Assembly: GCA_964017065.1 (NCBI GenBank) | Contig: OZ024792.1 | Location: 4,459,754 to 4,523,753, forward strand | Direction: 5' to 3' | Source: Haliclona indistincta | Taxonomy: Eukaryota; Porifera; Demospongiae; Haplosclerida; Chalinidae | Length of the DNA stretch: 64,000 bases | Shown: piece by piece, positions 12,434-23,718 of the stretch | Layout: every line of letters begins with the position of its first letter | Numbering within the stretch: position 1 is the stretch's first letter | Translations under genes and position numbers: made by a program | Notes under the pieces: model-generated | What the model saw: only the letters and a program-made list of their open reading frames with translations | Told to the model about the DNA's origin: nothing | Database searches by the model: none

Positions 12434-12570
12434 GGCTGGCATCTGAATAGACTCTAGACTTCTTCGAAAATGTTCCTCTACATCATGCGCTTGATGAAAC
12501 TGCTTGAGATCAACTGCAACGGAATATCTTTCACTAGAAGATGATCTACTCACGGGCACGTCTCTATCAG
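12434..12570 (-). pseudogene. Copy of the VGLL4-like TDU1 exon (unit B)
   Basis: Near-identical to 18,554-18,690. The motif HDVEEHFRRSLES is intact here, unlike in unit A, but an extra three bases lie near the Ser run, the exon ends early, and no partner exons are nearby. It is probably a non-coding passenger. Its high identity means reads or siRNAs could be mis-assigned between this site and the true gene. Confidence 0.78.
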
Positions 12571-12637
12571 CCTATCACCACTTGCAGACTCTGAACGCAT
12601 GCTGGTGACTTAGACTCTAGAGCACTAAATGAAGGCT

Positions 12638-15600
12638 TCATCCTTTGACAGCAATAGAAAAGACACAGACATTGCAAGAGACAGGCTCGATTCTACAGCC
12701 ACGACGTAGCCATACATACTTTACACTGGATACAGTCAGCGTCAATTTGTCGGAAACACGTGACCCATGCAAAGTTTTACTATTATACTGATCAGATTTA
12801 AAATAATCACAAACATTATTGATGAACGACAAATTGTTTAATGCATAGATATAGTATTCTGTGTTGGGTTCTCAGACTTAAAAATGTTCTTACCCGTTGG
12901 ATCTTTGCAAAGAACTACCATCTATATCAAGGACAATAACTGTGAATTTCCTATTATTATGCAGTCGTTTACCTTAGGAATAAAAGTCAGTCCAAGAAAT
13001 GTAAAGCTTCCCAGATAGGCACAAGCACCAACAGCCAAACCATATGCATTAGCATAGCCTTCAAGTGTAAAGTTGAATAACACAAGAAGAAAAAGATACA
13101 CGGTTGATATGTAGGCAAGGGCTTGTGTCTCCTTTGCATAATTGACGGCTTCAACTTCAATGTTTCGTGTACGTATTGCCAATACAATGGCAGTAATATG
13201 CAGTGCAAGTTTTATGGTGACCGTGAAAGCAACAATTGCATAATCAGGAGGTGGGTTACCACAGATGATGATGTAGTGTTCTTCTATAACACCCATTGCC
13301 TGTAAAAAATGTAACAAAACTGCACTGTATTGTGCACAGGTCAAATTACGTTGATTGTTATTGGGTTTTCTCTGTTCACTTTTTCTCCATCGTCAATAGT
13401 TACAGTGAAGGCTACAGCCTGCAGTGATATGAATACCACAGCTTCAATACCTAGTATCACTCCCAATCCTAACAGTAGATGCCAGTCTTTGATCGGCTGT
13501 ATGATCACATGACTATCACATGCTGACCATGCATGAATTAATAATTATGCGTACCTTCTTTTTCGCACTCGGATTTCTAAAGATATGATGTATTCTGATT
13601 AATTTTGCAACAACAATTCCAAAGCAGATGTCATGACCAAATACAAGAGCTCCAAATCGACTCTATTTAGTACAATAACAGCAAGAGTCCCATACAAGAA
13701 TGATTATACTTACAATACACAGAGGAGGAAGAATATCTGTTGAATATAGCGGAACTGTGTACAGTATAATGCCAGTGGCGAGTAGTATCGCACCAACTAT
13801 CATAACACTGTTTAATGCTGGACTAGTCAATTTGACAACCCTGCACAATTTTGGACTTTATAAACCGAAGAAGCACTGCATGTACCTTCTGTTACGGAGC
13901 AGTGTATTAAATAACAGACATCCAATTGCAAATGCAAACAGAAATCCATACAAAATTATGGATACAATGAGAGTAGCAATGTGTGTAGCATCTTGCACAC
14001 GTACACGCACACTATCTGAAGGAACTCCATCTACATGTGAAATAGAATTGAGGCCAGTCTCAATACAGTTGACAATTGAGACCTGGGAATATTGTCGTTC
14101 GATTCTCGCAGCTAGTGAACACAATGAAATAATCATTAGCTGCACAAGACTTGTCTATCGCTGCAACAATCAGCTTGTCTATATCAGATCCTTGAGACTG
14201 TCCTTTATGCAAGATAAAGTAACAGAATAGTATATAGTTGACTAGAAGTTTACTGACTGTTTTGAAACACAACAGCAGCTGTTCTGTTTTGATGATAACC
14301 ACAGATTTCCTCCTATTGTACAAAAGATAGTTTAGAGAACTCAAGTATAAAACTGTGGTCACCTCCATAGCGATATCCATGGTTACTGTAAGGTTTTTAG
14401 TTACTTCACTAGTTTTCAAACAATCTCTTTTGATATTGTTATCTGTTTCTCTTAGCACCTTTTGTAGACCACAATTCTGCAATGTAAATGTATAATAATG
14501 CATAGTGCGTATTTCGTAGAGCTATTGCATAACCTCAGTATTGTTTTTCGTCACAGCTGGTTCAACAACCAGTGTATATTTGAGCACAGTCTTGATCATA
14601 TCCAGTGTACAGTTCATTGATAGCAGCATATCAGTACTAGTAGTGTTCAGTAGCTCATCCACATCCACACCAACAATGACCCATGCATAACCAGATGAGT
14701 AGAATAGCTCCTGCCTGTATGCCTAAATATTTTGCCGTGATAGTGTCACATTATGCAAAGTGTACAATTACACACCTCACATAGCACCTCTGTAGCGGTC
14801 ATCTTGTTGACATAGAACACTACAAATATTCTGTACATTCTTATCTATAACATGGAAATTATTGGTATTAGTCGGTATTAGTTAATAAAATGAGCCATGT
14901 ACCTTTGTTTTCCAGTCAGTTATTGAAGTGGTATTGACGAGTGAAAATCTATCTGCAGCCTAATGTGAAGTGTATACAGTATCAAGTTCATTATAATAGA
15001 GTGTGATTACATCACATATTGAGCATGAACTGTCGACCAATACAAGAGCTCTGTTCCATCCAAAGCCATCTTGCAGCAGTTCGAGTGTGGATTGGATCAT
15101 AGTGATATTGGATGGTTCGATACAAGCTACGGAAGCTGCTGTCGCATCTTGTGTTTGCTGCTGTGAACAATTCTTTAAGCATAACTGTAAAATATGGAAG
15201 TAATAATTTATGAACCGTTTTATGTGACAAATTCCATTATAATTTGTAGTCTACTCATGCATTATAATGAATGAGTAGGTGTACTACATATCCTTCAAGC
15301 AACAAGATGAGAAACAGTGCACAGGGACTAAACTGTACACATCAATTTTGACTGAGTTCTAGCTGTGTTGGAATGCCTACCGTGATATGCTGACAGGCTG
15401 GTTGACATTGACAATTTAGCCTAGTCCTGGAATTCGAGGCACAATTATCCTGCAGTTCTAGTATTGAAATTATAAAATAGAACATGGGACTAAACTATAC
15501 CTTGTCCAATAAAGGAATTAAGCATTGGTCAGGCACTGATACATTGTTGTTGCTGCTGTTGTTGAAACTGTCAGTCTCGATTTGGACAGAACAGAAGACA

Positions 15601-15677
15601 GAACTCCGTGAATAAGCTTCGTTTATTCGACTAGCAAGGAGGAAAACCACCAGTAATAAAAGGTAAACTCGTCCCAT
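12638..15677 (-). CDS. GABA-B-like class C GPCR, copy C
   Basis: Same exon order as copies A and B, starting with the signal peptide MGRVYLLLLVVFLLAS at 15,677. Ectodomain and TM exons are intact by eye: TM1 HIATLIVSIILYGFLFAF, TM2 SPALNSVMIVGAILLATG, and TM5-7 at about 12,959-13,280 ending FIPK. The cytoplasmic tail exon (about 12,638-12,858) starts as in copy B, but four extra bases shift the frame after TVSSVKY. Copy C therefore ends in RRGCRIEPVSCNVCVF... instead of the VAVESSLSLA... of copy B. Ectodomain changes between copies are scattered, so ligand range could differ (inference). Confidence 0.8.
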
Positions 15678-15811
15678 CAGCCGCGCAAATACGACATGCA
15701 GGCACTGGAAAACAATGCACTCGTTTCGTGCTACATGTACATAACATAGACGAAATAAATTTTAGACATGAATACCGTACATAAAATTGCATGCTGGTAA
15801 AAATTAATGTG

Positions 15812-16947
15812 TCATGTGTTGTCATCCTGTAGTTCTTTTAGAGCTGTGGTGCTTATTTCCTCAGTACTGGAAGCATTACTTAAAGAATCTTCTTTCTGAA
15901 CCGTGTTTGAATGTTCTTCAGCAACTGGATCATCTCTTGGAGAATTTTCATTGCCGCTGGTAGAATGTTTTTCTGCAATTGTATCAGCTAGCATGGAGTC
16001 TGCATTGTCATCACTATGTGGAAAGTGCATGTTTTCCGGCGCTCTTTTGTCACTGTCTCCCTCCAAACTCTCTTCCTCTGAATCAGTAGCAGCACGTGTA
16101 TCATAGACTGTGAGTACTGTGGTAGACAAAACAAGGCATTGTACTGCAAACAAACTTGCTATGCACTATTTTGATAGCTATGAAACACTGTGCTGCATAA
16201 TCAAATTGAAAATAAAACTAATCCATCGATACATCAATAGAGTAATAGTTTTTACAACAAATGTCAATGTTGTTAAAGTGATGCATACTCGTGTTAGCTC
16301 ATTTTTAGCTGATATTACCTTGTTGGTCAGTGAGTGCTTGGTCAAGTGTGACCGGTGATATTTTAAGATCAGTCAGTTCATCTAAAGGATCAGGTGATTC
16401 CTCATGGTCGGAATGATTCGCAGTTTCTTTAGTAAAATATCATTAAAATTAATGAATTAACAAAGACACTATAGATCTACTCACTCTTTCTTTTGCTTTC
16501 ATAGTAAGAGAGTTTCAGTGTCGTGATTAACTCGTCCGTCTCTGGAAATAGTCTCTTCATAGCCCAGAGGCACTTGTGCATTTTCTCTCGAGCTACTGTC
16601 TCGTTTGGTGCACACGCTAACGACGCGCATATGTGCGTGAACAAGGTCACCACTCTCTCCTCTGAAGGCCGTTCATCCACCTGCCTCAAAATCGCAGGAT
16701 GAAGAGCTCCCTGCTCGATCAGCAGACCGGTCAGTGCAAGTGGATAATGGGTTGCTTTCTGAAGTTCAGAGCGATACCGCTGGAACACTGTGAGCGCAGA
16801 CATCGCAGGCAACTCAACAAAGCAATCGAGATCGCCCATAGCAAAAGGGTGTGGCTCATTAGCTCGTATTTCGCGCCAAATTTTTGCACGCATCGCCCCC
16901 AAAATGTCATAAATAACAGGGAATAATACATGTGCCAGCATGTACAT
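15812..16947 (-). CDS. Unrecognised protein, alpha-helical N-terminus and acidic C-terminal tail
   Basis: I do not recognise the family. Three exons fit in phase: 16,485-16,947 (start MYMLAHVLFPVIYDILGAM; an in-frame TGA lies just upstream), 16,319-16,426, and a last exon from about 16,105 or 16,148 to stop 15,812. At the joins A+AA gives Lys, and G+TA gives Val at either possible acceptor. Exon 1 looks helical and globular (FAMGDLDCFVELPAMS, CLWAMKRLFPETDEL). Exons 2-3 are Ser/Glu/Asp-rich (DSEEESLEGDSDK, ISTTALKELQDDNT). Length is about 280-300 aa, with no signal peptide or membrane helix evident. Its last exon, but not the others, was carried into both inter-receptor spacers of the tandem array, so this is the parental copy. 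Confidence 0.6.
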
Positions 16948-17229
16948 GATCCTTCACCAGTGTACAAAAACACAACAATGCAATGCTGACGACAAAAGTG
17001 TATTTTAAAGCTGAAGAAAAAGTTGAGTAAAAGGTGCTTAAAAGAGACTGACTGTTTTATAGCTCAGAATAGATAATTTGAGAGTGAACATCTGATAATG
17101 TACTGTAATTTTGATGAAGGGGAAGTATTTTTAACAGCTATCATAATTTTATAAGGTAGTGTGCAATTTTGACTGATTGTCAGCAGCGATCATTTATGAG
17201 AGGAGTGATCATGTATCCATCAGAGAGAC

Positions 17230-18697
17230 TCATGCAGTGATTTTGTTCTGCTGTGGAGCAGTACTCTGCTTGACTTTAATCCACTGATCTCCCAGCGCTC
17301 GAGCAAAGTGATCCTCAACACTGCCCCCGCCTCCTGCCATAATGTTCTGAACAGCGGTCGTTGGTTCTTGAGCTCGACTAGCTAAGCTGGTCAAGGGTGG
17401 TGATGTTGATGCCTTCACCTGCTGTTGCTGGAGTTGTTGGAGCTGCTGTTGCTGGACTGTAGCTAGAGTCAGTAGCTGATCGGGTGTCAGTCCAGTGAGT
17501 CCACTGATGTTCATCGGAGCCTGTACAGCAGATGGAGGGAGCACTATGTAGCCAGGAGAAGAGGTCGACGTTCTGATGGATTGATTGTTAAAGTTCACTA
17601 GATTTGCAGCAGCTGCTGCAGTGTTGACAGCTGATGCTGTTTGCACTGACGGCAGTTCTGAAGGACTTAAGTAGAAGATGTTGGGCGGAACGACTGGGAC
17701 ATTGCTAGGCCCAAGTAGGATCACAGGAGAGTTTCCCCCTCCTCCTCCTCCGCTGCCACCATTGACAGCTGCTGGTGTAGCCTGTGCTACTGTTGTCGCT
17801 GGTGTGGATGTGGCTAGGAGCTGATGCATGCCGTTGCTGTCGATGATGGAAATGAAGCCAGGATTGGTAGTTGAGGAGGTCAGCTGAGGGAGGAGGATAC
17901 CACCAGGTTGAGCCATGCCTGCTGCAGCTGCTACTGCAAGCAATTGTTGCTGTGAGTCGGCAGCTATAGGATGAGAAAGACAAGTTAATATGTTGAATAG
18001 TAGAAACTAACAAGCCCAACTTTCATCTAGCCACAAGCAATATGCTAGAGACCACAAACTAAACCACACAATAGTGACTGTACTGCTATCAATAGTTGTG
18101 TGTGAGTGATCTACATACTTGCTGTGACTGGCTTCGGAGGAGACATCTTGACAGTACTAATGGAAGGTTGTCCCACAGACTGAGCCACACTGACTGACTG
18201 TTGTTGGAGTCCTGAAGGCAAGCCGAGCATAAAAGAAGGAACCTGTAAACCTGCCATGCCAGTGGGCACACGAGTTGAAGGCACACCAGCAGCAAAAACT
18301 GTCCCAGTGGCAGTATTAACATAATATTGAAGGTTCTGAGGTGTAGGGATCGTAGAAGTGCTTGCTGGGATGGTCGTAGAGGGTTGAGAGGAAGAAGCAA
18401 TGGAGGAAGAGAGAGGTACTGCTGTGCTGGGCTTTGATGTGATAATAGGTGTGGTGATATGTGTGCTGTTCTTAGAGACCATAACGTGATGTGAGTCATT
18501 TGCTGACGACGTTGCGACCTGATTAGTGCGATCAACTGCCTTCAACGCAGGAGGTGCTGGCATCTGAATAGACTCTAGACTTCTTCGAAAATGTTCCTCT
18601 ACATCATGCGCTTGATGAAACTGCTTGAGATCAACTGCAACGGAATATCTTTCACTAGAAGATCTACTCACGGGCACGTCTCTATCACCATAGCTGC

Positions 18698-18731
<34 letters not shown>

Positions 18732-21700
18732 GAGAGAGAGTGAGAGAGAGGAAACTGTGTAAATCACACAATCATGTAGGAATCTAGAGCAGATACATAA
18801 ACAATGAGAATCTTATCCCATCAAGCAGTGTTTCTGTACTTGTAGTTATGCAACAGTTGTTAGCAATAAAAGCTATAATGACATCACAAAACAGCTGAAA
18901 TGTCAATGGGTAATCATAGTGGGCATAATTCAGTTATCCACCAGTCTCATGTTGTATGGAGGTTACCAATGGTTGTGGTAGAGAGGGTGGTCAGTGCTTG
19001 ATTTAATCAAGAGCTCATGTGCAGGTGTGTGTGCGCATTTTGGTCAGCAGCCACAAACATGACCTTATCTGGCTGAGCATGTGCCCAACAGCAACATCAA
19101 CAATACTCTCTTTCTCTCTCACCCACTCAGTTACCAAAATCAGTAACACCAATATCCACCTCTAATATAAACACATTAGCAATGCACCATCACATTGTGT
19201 CCGAGATTCACTTTCGTCTGTAATATAAGTTTAATACACACACTGATTACCAACAGTGCATTGAGCGGTGTCACAACACTCCCATGTGACTGGAAAGCTT
19301 CGAAAACATCCAACCAGGATGATAAAACAAATTTGTTCTACAACGGTTTAATGATGAAAACAGGCTTCAATATCTCTTATAGAGTAGCTAAGTATAGAGA
19401 TGTATGGAAACTAGTAATGCTATCAAAGTTATCGAAAAAGAGCACAAGAAGTAAAATGCTTTTTAGCTCCCAGCTGCTAATTTCATGTCAAGTGAAAGAG
19501 AATGGTAGTCACCATATACACAGAGAGCAATTACACACATTACTGGAAATTGTTGAGTGGACAAATTATACACCAGTTGTCCATAACTGTCTACATTAGT
19601 CTACCACAGATACACAAAAACACAAGTCAGTTATCATTTTAAGCATGCTTGCTGGATAGTGGCAATACCATTGACAATATGCTAGTTTCAGCTTCACATG
19701 ACACGCATATCAGCATCGAGGAACAACAACCAACAGGTGACGGGAAGAGAGCAAGATTGCTGAGATAGTGACCGACAGAAAGAAACACAAACAGTGCATA
19801 CCACAAGACATGCGTAGCGTGGGGAAGTTGCTGAGCAACATCCCCTCTGTCCAAGTTAATTCCTTCTATTTCTTCTTCCTCTCACCCACTCATATCCATA
19901 TTAAAACAGAATTGAACACCCCACAATAGCCTACAGCAACCTACATCCTATCTAATAAGCCCATTAGCACGAGAGCACACCCACATAACCTACAGAATTC
20001 CACATAATACAGACTAACAAGATCACCGGTAGAATCCCCTGACCAAAACAATAGTATTAACCGTACTAAATTCCCAGCATAAGAGTTAACACTTGGGTAG
20101 TGATTCACTAGGTAACTATTATGGAGACCATTTGGTGACGTATGTACACAGTTGCTATAGGAATGAGGTATCCAGTTACACTGGGGACTACTCAAGGAGC
20201 ACACAGCACTATCTTAGACAAATACACTCATTTTGGTACCAAGACAGGATCTCAACATACAAACAACCAAGCACTTGTGTAGACAAACTCATAAATTATC
20301 ATAAATAAGCAACTTACAACAGTATATTATGTTCCTTCACCACTGTAATACTATATTGTGTAAAACAGTGCATATTCATCATTGGAGAGATAGAGACAGT
20401 GTTTACTGTAACGTGATAATCATCGGATATCAAGTTAGAAAGTGCTTTTATCGCAAATAATGACCAACACGCATGATATAAACAGTGAATTAGGAGAACC
20501 AAACACACACACATGTTGGTGAGATTTGTTGACCAACAGAGACCACAAATTCGAAAAGCAGACAAGGTACAAGTCATGCAAATATAGCACGCGCACGCCG
20601 ATAAACCAACCATGGAGTGAGCACACATACAACATTGATGACTAGCTCAATTGCTAGACAGAAACGTACAAAAACAGAGCACACTCAACAGCCAGCATGC
20701 ACAAGCTCCCAAGTATGTATTGCGCATATTTCAGAGTAATAACTAGAAGCCCACACACATACAACAAACCCTTCAAACATCTCATTATTGATTACTGCAA
20801 ATAAAATCATTCCATTGCGAGATTGTCCACAGGATATCCACACAAGCTCACAGCGGTATGACTAGAATGAGAGGTATTTTGTACAACATACATAGGAGAC
20901 ATTCCAACACCAACGAAATGATACAACACAAATTCCACAGTGACATGAAGGGATAACAGACCCACTACATGGAGGCTACACCCAGTGATGAGACAGCACC
21001 CATCAAACATATCGCTGTAAAGCATTATTTGTCACCAGCAACTGCCTAGTTGATAGAACCATTCCTGGTGTTATCTTAACTTGAACTGTTAAAAACTGAA
21101 TATGAAATAAATACGTGACAATAGATAAAACCAACTTAAACACCTCCTACACTGCAAGACGTGTTAATCCAAGGAGACCTTACATGTTAATGACTTTCCA
21201 AACTTTCAAGACTAACACAGGCTACACACTGAAATTTTGCTCTATAATTCTATTCTTCTCTAAGTGTTATGTCAGCAGTGTCAGCAAGAGTTAGTGTAAT
21301 CATAATGATGTCACGATCATTGCCACTAACCACTGTCATCTTTTGACTTCAAACAGAGCACACATACTGCACCTGCTTCAACTGATGATACGGAATTTGT
21401 TACCTATCAGGTGGATATGCATCCATCCTCTGGTCAACATGGTGCTAGTCAGTTTATGGATTTCAACACAGTGTGTGGTTACACTACTGTAGCTTCTTGC
21501 CTGAACTAGGTTGTGGTGATAGTGGTGCAAATGGCTTCACCAACAGGCTTGGTCAGTGGGGTACAGCATATACCTAAAACACACACTCACTGAACAACAC
21601 CAACAGGGAGTGGCAGAATACTAGCCTGCATACAACACAACACACAAAACAGAGTAATACTATACTTGAGACACACACTACCCATCAACTTCAAATAGGT

Positions 21701-23545
21701 GGTTTATGAAAACAATCAACCCCCATGAGATGGAAGAGTTGGCTTACACAAGCAGCAACGAGCTGACACAATGCTCTGGAGTTATGCACGCTGTGTGTGC
21801 ATAGTCAGTGTAAAAACACATCAGCATAACAACTATGATGTTCAGACACTGCTTATGGAGGAGAGCTGTACACTGCATATGCACACTTCAAACAGTGCTC
21901 AGGCATCCAATATCTGCCTTGTTGGTGACTTGTTAATGATGCTGTAGAATGCGCCAATTCTGTGGAATCTTATACAGGCAGTAAACATCTCCTACACACA
22001 AATACCAAAGTCCAGAACATTGTCTTAAACAAAAACTACGTGCCGAAGAGCGCTTAAACACTTCAGTTGTTTCTCATCACAAACACACAATTGTCTAGTG
22101 ACAGGTTCATATCACCTCAACTAGAACAAACTGACAGCTATAGAATAACCTGTATACAATAGCAATGGTGGTAGCAATACCTAAGATTATCACAACATGG
22201 AGAGGTCCTCATGAGACTACTCCTCTCAGAAAACAACAAATAACGTAGTTTCAAAAACCAATTAGTCACTTGTGAAATCGAAGCATGTTAGAACAGTTCA
22301 GAGTCGCACTTAAGACATGTTTGAAAATGGAGTCCATCGCATATTATCATATGTATGTTTGTCTGTCTGTTTGTATGTGTATGCAATCATGCTCATCTTA
22401 GGTGCTACCAGACAACAAACAGTGCATTGCTGGATCAAGACAAGACCAGACAGTGTCTGAAAACATTTCACAACAATGATAATCTACAATAACCAAAGGC
22501 AATGCAAATAATGTGTGACCTCAAATCATTGGAAGCCATGTGAAGCCAATTGCATGTCACACAGTCAGAGAATGGGAGTGATAATCATTTTGTGTGAACA
22601 GAGTAAGTGAGAGCAGTATTGTGATTCTGAGATCAGTATGTAGATTTTTTATACATGAAGTTGCTACAAACTATGAATATTTTGAAGGCAAGCATAATTT
22701 TGCATAATTTTGAAGCTAAGTACTGTATAACATGAGAATTTATCTACCCAAATAATAAATCTGAGCTTATGACATAAATTATTACAAAAAACCATCATGA
22801 TTGTTGTTGACCGGGGACTAAAAATATTAGTAAACTTAGCATGTACAAAAACAAGACCAGGTCAATCTATACAAGGTGAGGTACACGGTTGTGGTGTATA
22901 CCTGTCTATAATAGAGTGCTGGTGATATCTGATTAACATACCAGTCTCATTATCATAGGCACGTCAACATTACTCGTAAACAAAACAGTCATTCACTTGG
23001 CAATGCACAACCGAACTATGCAACAACAGTTTGCTATGAAGAATGCATGCAATATCTGCAAAGCAAAATATGTTACTTCATCTGGTCTACAGCTAATAAG
23101 AATGTTTCAGTGACAGTTAGCACTTGTTGGGTGCTAGTGAAATTCCCACACTACCCAGTGAGATAGGTAGTGATAAGTGACAGGAATTCACACGATGCCA
23201 ACAAAACACAAACCAGGCATAAAAATTATCATGATAAAACACGAGATAGTGCACTTGTGGAAAAACGACTCCATTTGTACACAGACAACTACTCACAAAC
23301 CTCTCACAGCCATGGCACTATACTTCTCTGACCCCCTCTTATAATAATAATTTTAAAGCTATAGTTGCTAACCTTGCTTTGCTAGCATACTCTTCTTTCT
23401 CATCGTCACACTCTCTCTGTTTTGCTGGTAACACGAATTCTTCTCCACTGCTCTTCCTATCCTCGAGAGTTCTCTTACGCAGACCGTCTAACCGCCTCCC
23501 TGGTTGTGCGCCAGACTCCATGGTTGCCAGACAAGCTGCCACCAA
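17230..23545 (-). CDS. Vestigial-like 4 (VGLL4)-type TEAD cofactor
   Basis: VGLL4 proteins bind TEAD factors through two TDU motifs and compete with YAP in the nucleus (family knowledge). Three exons join in frame. 23,373-23,545 begins MVAACLATMESG (the second Met at 23,521 is also possible) and ends ..ASKA+AG. 18,119-18,693 starts C, giving AGC Ser at the join. 17,230-17,963 follows (A+CT gives Thr). The total is 493 aa. TDU1, HDVEEHFRRSLES, lies near residues 87-99. TDU2, SVEDHFARALGDQWIKVK, lies near 464-481. Both order and sequence match vertebrate VGLL4. Between them is a Ser/Thr/Gln/Ala-rich region with Gly and poly-Gln runs. The first exon is basic (GLRKRTLEDRKSS). The first intron is 4.7 kb, far larger than most in the window. 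Confidence 0.85.
18700..18750. repeat. (GA)n / (CT)n microsatellite forming a splice-site pyrimidine tract
   Basis: A GA repeat on + reads as CT on the transcribed strand and sits immediately 5' of the CTGCAG acceptor of VGLL4-like exon 2 (exon begins 18,693). It therefore serves as the polypyrimidine tract. Confidence 0.9.
18751..23372 (-). other. Long first intron of the VGLL4-like gene
   Basis: About 4.6 kb without a supported exon on either strand. Long stretches (about 19-23 kb) look rich in A and C on + (T and G on the transcribed strand), with many CA/AAC-rich patches. I found no convincing transposon ends or RNA gene. Open frames such as that at 19,195-19,599 show no recognisable domain. 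Confidence 0.5.
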
Positions 23546-23718
23546 CTACACGGACACGGTAAAGCTACAGCAGGAACAGTGACACTGTAGTTCAGAGTAG
23601 TAGCCGTTAGCGCAAAGCAAACTGAATATCTCAGCAATTTCTTGATTGGCATTATAAACGATTCGCAATTCGTAACAGATTATTCGTATTATTAAGAATT
23701 ACGGCATTAGTACTCAAA

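Larger units (their letters stand above)
5185..16190 (-). repeat. Tandem triplication, period about 3.79 kb
   Basis: Three units, each with a complete receptor gene, are visible as near-identical sequence. The receptor start codons are at 8092, 11,886 and 15,677, spaced 3794 and 3791 bp. The units between copies also carry a degenerate last exon of the gene at 15.8-16.9 kb and a degenerate exon of the VGLL4-like gene. Units differ by scattered substitutions and small indels in exons and introns alike, so the duplication is recent but not brand new. Confidence 0.9.

Noticed and set aside
19195..19599. 134-codon frame in the VGLL4-like intron
   Set aside because: No recognisable domain, no splice or homology support, and composition like the surrounding intron.
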